A stretch of 64,000 bases of DNA, from contig DAOQWL010000018.1 of NCBI GenBank assembly GCA_035342095.1, positions 14,178 through 78,177 of the forward strand, read 5' to 3'. The translations under genes and the position numbers were made by a program. Positions 8,227 through 17,590 of the stretch are shown here, piece after piece. The notes beneath the pieces are model-generated. The model was not told the origin of the DNA and did no database searches. It worked only from the letters and a program-made list of their open reading frames with translations. Each line of letters starts with the position of its first letter. Position 1 is the first letter of the stretch. Origin of the DNA: PLanc-01 sp035342095. Its GTDB lineage: Bacteria; Planctomycetota; Phycisphaerae; Sedimentisphaerales; Anaerobacaceae.

Positions 8227-9204
8227 TCACAGGAGGTCGCTCCCTCCCCTGAATCCACTGAACAAAGGAATCCTCTTCGTGGCTGCGAAATAGGCCTTCA
8301 GCTTGGAGGCCGCCTGTTCTCGGCGTCCGCGGCTCATGGAGTACACGATCAGCCATCCTGGAATCCGCACGGCAAAGAAGGCGAACACCAGAAGACAGGC
8401 GAGGCGGTAGTACGCACGTCCGTGGTGCTTTCGGAGGAATCGGAGAATGCTGAGCCTCAACTGGACCGTCATTTCGACGCCAACCCTTTTGCTGCTCTGC
8501 CCCCCCAGATGGATAATCTCGCCGACCGGCGAAAAGAGCAGCCGCCATCCGGCTTGGCGGAACCGATAGCACCAGTCCGTCTCTTCGGCATACATGAAGA
8601 ACTGCTCGTCCATCACACCCACCTGCTCGATCGCCTCGCGGCGCACCAACATGAAGCAGCCTGTGACAACATCCACGTCACGCTCATCATCTCGCTGCCA
8701 CCACGTCATCCGCTCGCGGCCGAAGAGACGACTGCGAGGAAAGAGTTTATATAGATACGTTGCAGAAAGCACCATGTTCAGCAGGGAGGGATACATGAAA
8801 CACGTCGGCTGGAGCGTTCGATCGGGGTTCATCACCCGGCAGCCGACCACCGCTACGTCGGGGTGCGCGTCGGCGAATGCCACGGTCTTGGCAATGGCTC
8901 CGTCCAGAACGACGGTGTCGCTGTTCAACAGAAGGACATACCGTCCGCCGGCCATGGCCATTCCCTGATTGTTGGCGGCTGCGAACCCCAAGTTGTCGGC
9001 ATTCGCGATGAGCTGCACTTCGGGGAACTCGCTCCGGACCATCTCGGCAGAGCCGTCTGCCGAAGCGTTGTCTACGACGATCACCTGGCAGCGAACCGCG
9101 CCGCCGTTCTCATAGACCGACCGCAGGCAGTCCCGCAGAATCTCACGTGTGTTCCAACTGACGACGACAACAGTCACATCGGGCCTGCTCACGTCAGACT
9201 CCAT
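8227..9204 (-). CDS. Family 2 glycosyltransferase, rhamnosyltransferase-like
   Basis: 325 residues. VTVVVVSWNTREILRDCL at the N-terminus, VIVVDNASADGS, NLGFAAANNQG and LLLNSDTVVLDGAI (DxD position) are the hallmark motifs of WbbL/RfbF-like GT2 enzymes. MYAEETDWCYRFRQAGW (about residue 215) carries the ED pair used as catalytic base. A hydrophobic C-terminal segment (LACLLVFAFFAVRIPGWLIV) suggests membrane association. It adds a deoxyhexose-type sugar to a lipid-linked intermediate in this family; the sugar here is not proven. Its start overlaps the end of the polymerase gene by 16 bp. Confidence 0.9.
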   Translation of the reverse strand: MESDVSRPDVTVVVVSWNTREILRDCLRSVYENGGAVRCQVIVVDNASADGSAEMVRSEFPEVQLIANADNLGFAAANNQGMAMAGGRYVLLLNSDTVVLDGAIAKTVAFADAHPDVAVVGCRVMNPDRTLQPTCFMYPSLLNMVLSATYLYKLFPRSRLFGRERMTWWQRDDERDVDVVTGCFMLVRREAIEQVGVMDEQFFMYAEETDWCYRFRQAGWRLLFSPVGEIIHLGGQSSKRVGVEMTVQLRLSILRFLRKHHGRAYYRLACLLVFAFFAVRIPGWLIVYSMSRGRREQAASKLKAYFAATKRIPLFSGFRGGSDLL

Positions 9205-10532
9205 GCTTCTTCACGCGGTTGGGAGGCGCCGCCATACCCCTCTCGTCGGGGCTTCGCTGAAACAGCGACCCTCTTCGTCGGCGGGATATTCTCCAGGGAT
9301 TTCTCATAGAGCAGACCCGCCGCAGCGAGCAGTAGATACCAGATCAACGTAATCTGACCGAAATACGAGACGCCCAGGAACGATATGGCATGTGCGATCA
9401 CCGTCGCGAAAGCACACCATGCGAGGTAGGACTCGCTCCGGTCTCGACAAGTCAGGGATACTCGAAGGAAGGTCCGGGCGCTCAGGAAGATCAGAACGCA
9501 GAAGAGCACACAAGTGACGAAGCCACCGCGGACTCCCTCCAGAATGTACTGATTGGTCACGTCCTGGAGGCCGTAGCCCCAGTGGCCCGTGCTGCGCGTG
9601 CCGATCAGGACCCACTCGAAGAAATGGCCAATGGCCTGATCAATCAGATGGTAGCGGTGCCACCCGGTCGAGCCGGCCACGACACTGACGCGCGACAGCA
9701 GCGACCAGACAGGGGCCTTCATCACAAAGTGAAGCCCGATCAGCAGAAACAGCACTCCCCACGCCACCCGAGGAGTGTTCCGGCGCCAGGAGTACACCAG
9801 CACGATGGCCAGGGCTCCGGCGAACGTCAGGACCGGCGTACTCGACGCCGTGACCCAGATCATGAATGTGCATGACGCCACAGCAGGCCAGAGAAGCCAC
9901 GCGCACCTCTTCTGCCTGGCAAACCCGATGAACAAAGGCACCACGGTGGCCCAGAACAACCCCATCATAATAGCGTGCGGAAAGGTCGCTGCGCAACGAT
10001 AGGCGCCCTCTCGCCAATCCGTGGTGACACGCCCCAGGCTAGTGAACGGATTCGATCCGTTCCGCCACTCGACAACCACGAAAGGCAGCATAGCCACCGC
10101 ACACACGCCCAGGGCTATGTGGACGAAGCCGATATCCCGCCAAGAGCGAAGACTCTGGCGAAATATCCAGTAGAGCCCCAACCATTCGAGCAGCCGGCCG
10201 CACCGCAGAAGCAGAGCCCCGAAGCTCATCCACTGAAGAGTATACACCGCTGTGCCCACAAGCGCCCAGGCAAGAACCAGCCTGTCGAACCGATTCCACC
10301 GGATGGAAACGATCTCGCTGCGGATCCAGAGCCGGAGAATTCCCGCCAGCACGAGGATCTGAAGAACATAGAAGTGCAGCCCCACAATGATGACACACTG
10401 GTCTGCGGGCACCCAGCAGGCGCCGATCACGAACGGCAGCAGGATGTACTTGCGAGGCACCGCGAGAGTCAGAGTGGACAGGACCACCGTGATGAACAGA
10501 GTCAAACTGGTTATGGTGACAGGTTGTTCCAT
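9189..10532 (-). CDS. O-antigen polymerase/ligase-like membrane protein
   Basis: 447 residues from the ATG at 10532 (MEQPVTITSL); a longer frame to 10580 overlaps the GT4 gene. About ten to eleven transmembrane segments, for example FVIGACWVPADQCVIIVGLH and VAWGVLFLLIGLHFVM. A large loop follows WRNGSNPFTSLGRVTTDWREGAYRC and precedes TFPHAIMMGLFW, in the pattern of Wzy/WaaL-type proteins (large periplasmic loop, conserved Arg and His). Such proteins polymerise repeat units on the lipid carrier. Primary sequences in this group are divergent, so polymerase versus ligase cannot be decided. Confidence 0.75.
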   Translation of the reverse strand: MEQPVTITSLTLFITVVLSTLTLAVPRKYILLPFVIGACWVPADQCVIIVGLHFYVLQILVLAGILRLWIRSEIVSIRWNRFDRLVLAWALVGTAVYTLQWMSFGALLLRCGRLLEWLGLYWIFRQSLRSWRDIGFVHIALGVCAVAMLPFVVVEWRNGSNPFTSLGRVTTDWREGAYRCAATFPHAIMMGLFWATVVPLFIGFARQKRCAWLLWPAVASCTFMIWVTASSTPVLTFAGALAIVLVYSWRRNTPRVAWGVLFLLIGLHFVMKAPVWSLLSRVSVVAGSTGWHRYHLIDQAIGHFFEWVLIGTRSTGHWGYGLQDVTNQYILEGVRGGFVTCVLFCVLIFLSARTFLRVSLTCRDRSESYLAWCAFATVIAHAISFLGVSYFGQITLIWYLLLAAAGLLYEKSLENIPPTKRVAVSAKPRREGYGGASQPREEAWSLT

Positions 10533-10569
10533 GGTTGAGAACCACGCCTTTCCGGAGAACACCCGCGAT

Positions 10570-11967
10570 TCAGAGACCATCGCAGGTCAGGCGGGGACGC
10601 GCCCCGCCCAACGCGAAGTCGAACACCTCTGCCAGGTCGCCCGTAAGGCGGGATCGTTCGAACCGCTCGATGAATTCGTCGTTGGGTTGACACCGCAAGC
10701 CCCCCTCGTCACGATGCCGGGCCAGCAGATCCGACAGGATGGCGGCAATTCCGGTCACATCCGTCGGATCACAGACAAGCCCCACCCCCGCCTTTTGGAC
10801 AAAACCCCTCGTGTCGCCCGGCGGCACGCAGGCCAGGATGGGCTTTCGTGCGGCAAGGTACTCATACGTCTTGCCGGGAACGATCAACGCGCCTCGGTGA
10901 TCTGCCGGCTCGTGAAGCGGCAGGAATAGCGCGTCGGCCGATTGGAGCATCTGAACGGACTGGGCATGTGTGGCATAGCCGGGGAACTCGGTGATGCCAG
11001 TCAACCCGAACCGGTCAGCCAGAGACCGGTCTTCGGGCGTTGCCGATCCGACGAGAACCAGACGGAGCGTCCGGGCATTCGCGTTGCCCTCGTCGAGCAG
11101 CTTGCGAACTGCCTTGAACAGGTAGTAAGGAGTTCTCGCCAGCAGATGGGGACGTCCCACAGAGTACCGAAGCTTGTCGCGCAACCTCAGTCGGACCGGT
11201 TCGCCCAGAACCTCGCGGCTGCCCGGATCCACCTTGAGAGCGCCCGCCGTGTGGAACTGGCCCGTGTGGACGATGGTGAACCTGCCCACACCCTCTCGCT
11301 GCCGAGCCGAATTCGCCGGCAGTTGGAAGTCGCCGCGGTCCCAGCCATTCGGAATACAGAAGAGCTTCTCGTCGGGCAGGTGCCCAAACGCCTCATGGAG
11401 CGCTCTGAGGGATTCCGGCGTGTTCATGACGACGGCCGTCGCCTGCTCGCACGCCACCCTCATGGCTGTGCGATCCATCCCATGGTGGAGCCGAGTCACA
11501 TAGCAGTTGATCGGGTCCAGCGCCCAGGGGTCTCGCATGTCGAGGACCCAGGGCAACCGGTGTTTCTTCGCCAGCGACGCGGCGGCCCTGGCCGCAGGAT
11601 ACGGGCTCACCGTGACGTACAGGAGGTCCGGCTTGTCCCGCAGGATCAGAGCGTGTCCGGCGCGTTCAGCCGCACGCACCCACCAGCAGAACGGCATCCC
11701 GGGAACATACCGACCGACCTTGCCCTCCGCCCACTTGAGCCGCCGCTCCCACGGGGACAATCGCACGGTCTCAACCGTCGCATCGCGGACATCGTCCATC
11801 AGCTTCGGGTCTTCCGGAATCAGCCCGCCAACGGGCGATCCCGTCCCTCCGACCACCAGAGGCGCGTAGCCGCGGGCCGGAAGGTACTTGACGAACTTGG
11901 CGGTCCGCTGCACCCCGGCCCCCCCCGACGGGGGATAGAAGTAGGCTAGTATGAGGACCTTCTTCAT
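10570..11967 (-). CDS. Family 4-type glycosyltransferase (GT-B)
   Basis: 465 residues. The start MKKVLILAYFYPPSGGAGVQ is the glycine-rich N-terminal loop of GT4 proteins, and WVLDMRDPWALDP is a conserved acceptor-domain block. In the C-terminal Rossmann domain RLVLVGSATPEDR and the donor-site sequence IVPGKTYEYLAARKPILAC (Glu of the EX7E motif) are visible. The frame is open further upstream, but the ATG at 11967 fits the family and overlaps the preceding gene's stop as ATGA. It probably adds one sugar of the repeat unit at the cytoplasmic face. Confidence 0.9.
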   Translation of the reverse strand: MKKVLILAYFYPPSGGAGVQRTAKFVKYLPARGYAPLVVGGTGSPVGGLIPEDPKLMDDVRDATVETVRLSPWERRLKWAEGKVGRYVPGMPFCWWVRAAERAGHALILRDKPDLLYVTVSPYPAARAAASLAKKHRLPWVLDMRDPWALDPINCYVTRLHHGMDRTAMRVACEQATAVVMNTPESLRALHEAFGHLPDEKLFCIPNGWDRGDFQLPANSARQREGVGRFTIVHTGQFHTAGALKVDPGSREVLGEPVRLRLRDKLRYSVGRPHLLARTPYYLFKAVRKLLDEGNANARTLRLVLVGSATPEDRSLADRFGLTGITEFPGYATHAQSVQMLQSADALFLPLHEPADHRGALIVPGKTYEYLAARKPILACVPPGDTRGFVQKAGVGLVCDPTDVTGIAAILSDLLARHRDEGGLRCQPNDEFIERFERSRLTGDLAEVFDFALGGARPRLTCDGL

Positions 11968-12554
11968 CGGACGGCCTCCGGGCTCTCCACGTCGATCTTC
12001 CGGATGATGCGGGCCGGTACCCCGCCCACAATCGTGAAGGGCGGCACATCCTTCGTCACCACGGCATTGGCTCCAACGACCGCCCGCCGGCCGATCCGGA
12101 CGCCTTTGAGAATCACGCATCCCTCGCCAAGCCAGACCCCATCCTCGATCACCACGGGGGCCGACCGCACGCCGTGTGCCCACCGCGCCGGCAGTTCGGG
12201 ATCATCGAACACATGGTCGTGATCGCTGATGTAGACGCGTCCTGCAATCAACACATCCCTACCGATTGTCACGGATTGGGCGGCGCCGCAGTGGAAGTAC
12301 AGATGGATGACCGTGCCATCCCCAATGACCAGTTTCGGCGTCTTGCCGTCCCACGGGCCGACGGCCTCCAGGCGAGCGCCCTTGCGGATCGCCACCTTCT
12401 CGCCGATGTGGATCGCGCGGGGATTCGTCAGCAGATCACAGCGTTCCAGGCGAGACCGCCAGCCGAACCGGCCGAACCGGGGACGCCACCACACGTAGTT
12501 CATGCTCGCCGTCACAAGACGGACCGCCCGGCGGAAGCACTCGGCTACCGACAT
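11964..12554 (-). CDS. Left-handed beta-helix acyltransferase
   Basis: 196 residues with hexapeptide-repeat pattern: IHIGEKVAIRKGARLEAVG, VTIGRDVLIAGRVYISDHDH, VVIEDGVWLGEGCVILKGVR and IGRRAVVGANAVVTKDVPP. The DHDHVF segment provides the catalytic His region of the WbbJ/maltose-O-acetyltransferase group. It transfers acetyl from acetyl-CoA to a sugar or amino sugar. Because the locus also has a DegT aminotransferase and a WecF-like transferase, N-acetylation of an amino sugar is one possibility; O-acetylation of a lipid-linked sugar is the other. ATGA overlap with the downstream GT4 gene. Confidence 0.88.
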   Translation of the reverse strand: MSVAECFRRAVRLVTASMNYVWWRPRFGRFGWRSRLERCDLLTNPRAIHIGEKVAIRKGARLEAVGPWDGKTPKLVIGDGTVIHLYFHCGAAQSVTIGRDVLIAGRVYISDHDHVFDDPELPARWAHGVRSAPVVIEDGVWLGEGCVILKGVRIGRRAVVGANAVVTKDVPPFTIVGGVPARIIRKIDVESPEAVR

Positions 12555-12586
12555 GCGTCACCTCTGCATCTTGCGATTCTCACGAA

Positions 12587-13579
12587 TTACGACACCTGCC
12601 CTCTCACGCACCGACTCGCCCACGCCAGAAGGGCCACGACGGGTCTCACCGCCCGCCTTCTCGTCCCCTGGTACCAGAACCATTCCTTGGTCGAGAGTGC
12701 TCGTGCGCGGGTCTTGACCAGTTCGGCGAGGTCCTCTCGCCTCTCCAGGAATGCCCGCTTCAGCGTCAAGCGTCGCCATGTGCTCTCGTGCATTTCTCGT
12801 GTAGAGGCCGGCAGATCGTACTTTTTGCACAAGTACAAGCACATTTCGGCATTGGCAATCCAGAAGAACAACTCCTTTTGCCTGTCCTGACTGTGCGCCG
12901 CAGACTCTGCCAGGATCTGGTGGGTCGCCAGGGATTCATCGATCCGATGGACGGCGGCAACATGCGACACTTCCGCCCAGAGCTGCGTGTCCGTCATAGG
13001 AAAGCTTGTGTCGCGATACAGATAGGGATCGGCATTTCGTATCCGCTCCACCAACTCTCTTTTCGCCAGGACCGTGCAGGTCAGGATTCCGGCTCGTCCG
13101 GCCAGAATGTCCTCCATCTGAACCGGTTGCGACGGCGTCTTGCCACGGGACTGGAGATACTCGCGAATCGTCTCGCCCGTCTCGACCACGTGGCGGTCGT
13201 AGTCGGAATAGACCAATCCGCACTCGGGGTGACTTTCCATGAAGTCCACCTGGCGCTGCAATTTGTCGCACCGGTGCCAGTAGTCATCGCCCTCGCAATA
13301 GGCAACGTACTGCCCTTGGGAAGCGAGGGCCACTCGATCCTCATTCCGGATCGCCCCGACGTTCCGGTCGGACGTGACGACGCGAATGACGTCAGGATGC
13401 CTGCTCTGATACTCCGACACGATATCGCGCGTTCCGTCCGTGGAGCAATCCTCGCCGATCACCAGTTCGTACGGATAGGCAGTCTCCTGCTGAAGGACCC
13501 CCTCGATGGCGCGTGCGATATAGGGCGCGTGATTGTACGTGATCATGTTCACGCTGACTTTGACATTGGGCTGTGACAC
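12587..13579 (-). CDS. Family 2 glycosyltransferase
   Basis: About 330 residues if translation starts at the GTG at 13579, which has a GAGGGG run upstream and gives VSQPNVKVSVNMITYNH. The open frame continues to 13729, but that part lies inside the WecF-like gene. GT-A motifs are VSVNMITYNHAPYIARAI, ELVIGEDCSTDGT and the DxD-like YCEGDDYWHRCDKL. This resembles the cytosolic GT2 proteins annotated as sugar transferases in capsule loci. The region after residue 230 is mostly helical and not diagnostic. Confidence 0.85.
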   Translation of the reverse strand: MSQPNVKVSVNMITYNHAPYIARAIEGVLQQETAYPYELVIGEDCSTDGTRDIVSEYQSRHPDVIRVVTSDRNVGAIRNEDRVALASQGQYVAYCEGDDYWHRCDKLQRQVDFMESHPECGLVYSDYDRHVVETGETIREYLQSRGKTPSQPVQMEDILAGRAGILTCTVLAKRELVERIRNADPYLYRDTSFPMTDTQLWAEVSHVAAVHRIDESLATHQILAESAAHSQDRQKELFFWIANAEMCLYLCKKYDLPASTREMHESTWRRLTLKRAFLERREDLAELVKTRARALSTKEWFWYQGTRRRAVRPVVALLAWASRCVRGQVS

Positions 13580-13592
13580 GAGTCGATGCCCC

Positions 13593-14714
13593 TCACTGAA
13601 CCCGGCCGTCCCGTTGGCGCCGCAGGAAAGCAAAAAGGCGATTCCACTGGTCCGCGGCGCACTCCATCGAAAGATGCTGCTGCGCCAATTCGATGTTCCG
13701 TTGTCGGGCGCTGGGCTCCATCGAGGCAAACTCGCGAAAACTCAGGGTGGCGATGGAATCCGTGTCCCCGACTTCGATTCCCAGTTCTTTCAGCATCGCG
13801 TACGTGGTCGTTTCCGGTCGCAGGAACACCTTCTTGCCCTGAAAGAGCATGTAGTTCAGATTGAACAGGCCCTGTTGGCGGGAATGGTTGAACACCAGGA
13901 TGTCGATCGAATCGAGAAACGCTGCATACTGCTCCTTCGGCATCAGCTCCATCATCGGCTTGAACCGGTCGCCGAGGACCTCGCGCCCTCGTTCCACGAC
14001 CTGGGTCGCATACGCCGGATCTCCCTCCGCGTAGCTGAGCGGGCACCAGATCTCCATATTCTCTTGTCGGTGCGGCGCCAGGGCCTCCAGCACCGGCACA
14101 TGCCGGTTGGTCGGAGCCGCGGAGTTGCCGACCAGCACTCTCAGAGGGCGCTCCGCCGACGCGGGATCGAACCACTGAGAGGGAGTCTTCTGCTGCAGGA
14201 GCGAATGCAGCGAGTAGGAGACCCTGAAGTAGTTGCCGGCACATCCGAGACTGGCCGCAATCAGATCATAGTCGCCGGGGACAAGGGTGCAAATCGCACG
14301 GAGCCTTCTGGCCACGACGCCTCGTTTCCACCGCCGCAGTCGTTGCCTCAGTCCGCGAGGACGAAGGAAGCCGTCATAATGGAAGTCCCCGCCCCAGGCC
14401 ACCCACGCCGCTTGCCTGCACAGCCGGGGTCTCCGAAAGAGAAAATCCCACAGGCGCCCATGGAGGATGCTGTGCAGCACGAGACTGTCGCGCCGGTCCA
14501 TGGCACCGACAATCGAGGCGAGATCCTGCGGGGACCTCAGGAACACGATCTTGGCGCCCTTCTCCAGACACGATTCGTACTTGCGTTCGTTCTGGACGTC
14601 CGTGCAGAAGATGAGGAACTGCGAATCGGCGCCGCCATCGGTGTGTTCCTTCAGGAGCACGATGATCGCAGGAACCAGATGCTCACAGTTCCCAGGCAGC
14701 ACGTGATAGATCAT
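13593..14714 (-). CDS. WecF-like TDP-N-acetylfucosamine:lipid II transferase (GT56)
   Basis: 373 residues. Overall layout and blocks such as MIYHVLPGNCEH at the start, AAWVAWGGDFHYD in the first domain, VLVGNSAAPTNRH at the domain junction, and FNHSRQQGLFNLNYML and LFQGKKVFLRPET in the donor domain match the family-56 4-alpha-L-fucosyltransferase group (WecF). In enterobacterial common antigen WecF adds Fuc4NAc to lipid II. Here the downstream and upstream neighbours include a DegT aminotransferase and an acyltransferase that could make a 4-acetamido-4,6-dideoxy sugar, so a similar donor is plausible. The family match is strong; the donor is inferred. Confidence 0.82.
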   Translation of the reverse strand: MIYHVLPGNCEHLVPAIIVLLKEHTDGGADSQFLIFCTDVQNERKYESCLEKGAKIVFLRSPQDLASIVGAMDRRDSLVLHSILHGRLWDFLFRRPRLCRQAAWVAWGGDFHYDGFLRPRGLRQRLRRWKRGVVARRLRAICTLVPGDYDLIAASLGCAGNYFRVSYSLHSLLQQKTPSQWFDPASAERPLRVLVGNSAAPTNRHVPVLEALAPHRQENMEIWCPLSYAEGDPAYATQVVERGREVLGDRFKPMMELMPKEQYAAFLDSIDILVFNHSRQQGLFNLNYMLFQGKKVFLRPETTTYAMLKELGIEVGDTDSIATLSFREFASMEPSARQRNIELAQQHLSMECAADQWNRLFAFLRRQRDGRVQ

Positions 14715-14756
14715 CTATGGCACAACCTCTCGATTCCGGCGGGACGGTCCGTGCGC

Positions 14757-16220
14757 TCATGCCTTGATTGCGGGCCGGAAGGACATCCTCTCGGCCACGA
14801 GACGCCAGCCCTCGCCCAGGGCGGGCAGTCGGAACAACCCGCACAACAGCAGGTACGCGGCAAATCCGCAGACAACCTGAACTGCCAGCAACAACATCTT
14901 GTTCGGAAGGCCCACGTACTGCAGGGCATATGCGCCCAGGCCGGCCACGGCGGCAGCGAGGAAGTACCCCGCAGTATCTCGCAACTGACTCCAGGCGGGA
15001 TAGCCGAGCAGCTTCCCGCTGTAGTAGCTGTTCAGAAAGTACGAAATGACACAGGCGAGAAGCTGCCCGACGATGATCGCCGTGATGCCCCAGCGCCAGC
15101 TCACGATCACGTTGCAGACGGTGAGTGCTTTCTTGAGCACTTCGAGACGCAGGAACAGATCCGATCGGCCCTTGGCCATCAGGACATTCAGATTCAACGC
15201 GTGCAGCGGAAGGAATATGCCTTGAAGGCATAACAACTGCAGGTATCCCACGCAGGGGAGCCACTTCGCGGTGATCAACACTTCCACCAAGGGCGACGCC
15301 GCCGCGGCCAGGATGACCATCAGCGGCGTATTAACGAAAACCAGCAGACAGAGGACCTTCTGCAATCCGCTCTTGAGCCTCACGAGATCGTCCTGAATCG
15401 CCGAGAACACCGGCAAACTCACCTGCGTAGCCATCGCGACCACGGTCCGGGAGGGGAAGTCCACCAGATGCTGGGCACGAGTGTAGAAGCCCAAGTCGGC
15501 AGGACGAAAGAGCTTGCCGATCACGGGATAGTAGATGTTCTCGAACACTCCGTTCAGCAGATTCGACGCGAGCATCCGGGATCCAAAGGTGAACATCTGC
15601 CTCAGGGCGTGGAAACTGAAGACCAGACTGGGTCGCCAGCGGTTGAACACCCACAGCAACACGACGTTCAGCAGCGTCATGGAGATCTGCTGCCCGACGA
15701 GACTCCACACGCCGAACCCGCTGTAGGCCATGATCACGCCCAGCGTGCCGGAACACAGCACCGAGACCAGGCTGACCTTGGCCTGGATCTTGAAGGCAAT
15801 CGCACGGGTCAGCATGGCGGTCTGGACGACGCCGAAGGAGCCGATCACGAGCAAGAGCGACATTGCCCGCGTCAAAGGCGTCAGAATCGGCTCATCATAG
15901 AATGCAGCGATCCATGGGGCCGCCAGACACAACAGCCCCGCCAACGCCAAGCCGATGATCAAGTTGAAGTAGAAGACGGAACTGGTGTCCGCCTGAGTGA
16001 CCTCCTTCTTCTGGATGAGGGCCACGCCGAAGCCGCTCTGCAGGAAGACCTGCCCCACGGCCATGAAGATCGTCAGCATCCCGATCAGCCCGAATTCGGC
16101 GGGCAAGAGCACGCGGGCCAGGATGATGCCGATCACGACCTGCACCATTCGGCTGCCAGCCGCATTGACGAAGCTCCACAGAGCCCCTCGTTCGGCTTTC
16201 TTCCGCAGAGACTCGGTCAT
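14757..16220 (-). CDS. Wzx/PST-type polysaccharide flippase (MOP superfamily)
   Basis: 487 residues with about 12-14 transmembrane helices. The N-terminus LRKKAERGALWSFVNAAGSR is the usual cytosolic lead into helix 1 of WzxC/TuaB-like exporters, and FGLIGMLTIFMAVGQVFLQSGFG and FYFNLIIGLALAGLLCLAAP are typical helices. MOP flippases carry lipid-linked oligosaccharide repeat units across the inner membrane. The start overlaps the end of the aminotransferase gene (ATGA). With the polymerase-like gene at 9189 it indicates a Wzx/Wzy-type pathway rather than an ABC-transporter pathway. Confidence 0.92.
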   Translation of the reverse strand: MTESLRKKAERGALWSFVNAAGSRMVQVVIGIILARVLLPAEFGLIGMLTIFMAVGQVFLQSGFGVALIQKKEVTQADTSSVFYFNLIIGLALAGLLCLAAPWIAAFYDEPILTPLTRAMSLLLVIGSFGVVQTAMLTRAIAFKIQAKVSLVSVLCSGTLGVIMAYSGFGVWSLVGQQISMTLLNVVLLWVFNRWRPSLVFSFHALRQMFTFGSRMLASNLLNGVFENIYYPVIGKLFRPADLGFYTRAQHLVDFPSRTVVAMATQVSLPVFSAIQDDLVRLKSGLQKVLCLLVFVNTPLMVILAAAASPLVEVLITAKWLPCVGYLQLLCLQGIFLPLHALNLNVLMAKGRSDLFLRLEVLKKALTVCNVIVSWRWGITAIIVGQLLACVISYFLNSYYSGKLLGYPAWSQLRDTAGYFLAAAVAGLGAYALQYVGLPNKMLLLAVQVVCGFAAYLLLCGLFRLPALGEGWRLVAERMSFRPAIKA

Positions 16221-17368
16221 CGTGAACCGCCAGTTCGGCGGGCGGTCCCCCCCACGTGACGAATGATCTCACAGATTCGCTCCACGTCGCCCAGGGCCAG
16301 ATCCGAGTAGATGGGCAGCGTCAGGATTCTGGCGGCAGCCGACCGGGCAACCGTCAGCGGATCGTTCACCGGAACGGAGCGATAACAGGCGAAATCGCAG
16401 ACCACGGGGTAGAAGTAACGACGTGAGAAGACGTTGTACTTCTTCAACTCCTCGTAGAGACTGTCCCGGGACAAGCCGAAATGCTCCGCGTCCACCTCGA
16501 TCGGCATGTAGGCGTAGTTGTAGGTCACGTCCGCCGCCAACGGCGGGACGAGATGAATGCCGGGCCCATCCGCCAACAGGTGACGGTATCGCTCGTACAA
16601 CTGTCTGCGTTTCTCGATGATCGTCGGCATCTCGTCCAGGATCAATTCGCCCATGAGGGCCTGGAACTCGTTCATCTTGGCGTTGGTCCCAGGCGTCACA
16701 ACCTCGACCTCGTTCTCAAAACCGAAGTTCTTCAGGTAGTCGAAGGTCTTCGTGAGTCTCGGGTTCTGGAAGGCCAGCAGGCCGCCTTCAATCGAGTGGT
16801 ACAGCTTCGTCGCATGGAAGCTGAACATGCTCAGGTCGCCGTAGTGGGCGATCGGCTTGCCGGCGACGCGGACGCCGAACGCATGGGCGGCGTCATAGAT
16901 CAGGAGCAGGCCATGCCGACGGGCAATGTCGGCCAGGGCATCGAGCTTGCACGGATGACCGTAGACGTGCACGGGAAGGATCGCCGTCGTCCAGGGGGTG
17001 ATTGCCGCCTCCACCTTCTCCGGATCCAATGTGTAGTAGTCGGGCTCGATGTCGACGAACACCGGGCGGACTCTGTTCCAGGACATCGCATGGGCCGTGG
17101 CAACGAAGGTGAACGGAGTCGTGATGACTTCTCCGGACACTCGCATGCCCTGCAACCCGATCTGAAGCGCCAACGTGCCGTTGCTGAAGAGGCACACGCT
17201 GTCCAGTTCCATGTACTCGCAGAGCCTCTTCGCATACCGCTGGACAATCGGACCATTGTTGGTGAGCCACCGGTTGTTCCAGATCTCCTTCAGCCGCTCA
17301 CAGAATACATCGAGCCGAGGCAGAACCGGTTGCGTCACATAGATGGGTTTCTCAAAGCGTTCGATCAC
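16217..17368 (-). CDS. DegT/DnrJ/EryC1/StrS sugar aminotransferase
   Basis: 383 residues, PLP fold type I. FSFHATKLYHSIEGG contains the PLP-binding Lys (about residue 185), preceded by YDAAHAFGV, which has the Asp that binds the pyridine nitrogen. ALQIGLQGMRVSGEVITTPFTF is the substrate-entry block, and NAKMNEFQALMGELILDEM is typical of 4-keto sugar transaminases. The enzyme should convert a nucleotide-linked 4-keto-6-deoxy sugar to the amino sugar. The best local partner is the WecF-like transferase, which would use such a product. The ATG at 17368 has a purine-rich stretch upstream. Confidence 0.92.
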   Translation of the reverse strand: MIERFEKPIYVTQPVLPRLDVFCERLKEIWNNRWLTNNGPIVQRYAKRLCEYMELDSVCLFSNGTLALQIGLQGMRVSGEVITTPFTFVATAHAMSWNRVRPVFVDIEPDYYTLDPEKVEAAITPWTTAILPVHVYGHPCKLDALADIARRHGLLLIYDAAHAFGVRVAGKPIAHYGDLSMFSFHATKLYHSIEGGLLAFQNPRLTKTFDYLKNFGFENEVEVVTPGTNAKMNEFQALMGELILDEMPTIIEKRRQLYERYRHLLADGPGIHLVPPLAADVTYNYAYMPIEVDAEHFGLSRDSLYEELKKYNVFSRRYFYPVVCDFACYRSVPVNDPLTVARSAAARILTLPIYSDLALGDVERICEIIRHVGGTARRTGGSR

Positions 17369-17590
17369 GTGCTCACGGTCCTTTCGTCAGCTCTGTGGAG
17401 GTTGTCGCGTGAAGCCTGCCTTCGTGTCGCGAGGTGAACACATGTTGCCGGTCGTCGCGACCGCGATGGATGATCCTCGTCTCGCAGCGGTCGAACAGGG
17501 CAGACTCCGTCCCCGTCGGCGACATGGGACAGGTAGACACAATCCTTTGTCAGCACTACAGTTACGTCACTTCAGTGTTCGAGAGGGCGA

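Noticed and set aside
17369..17590. A small minus-strand gene between the EpsI-like and aminotransferase genes
   Set aside because: The 63-codon frame is Arg/His/Asp-rich without any family feature or ribosome site; treated as a leader or spacer.
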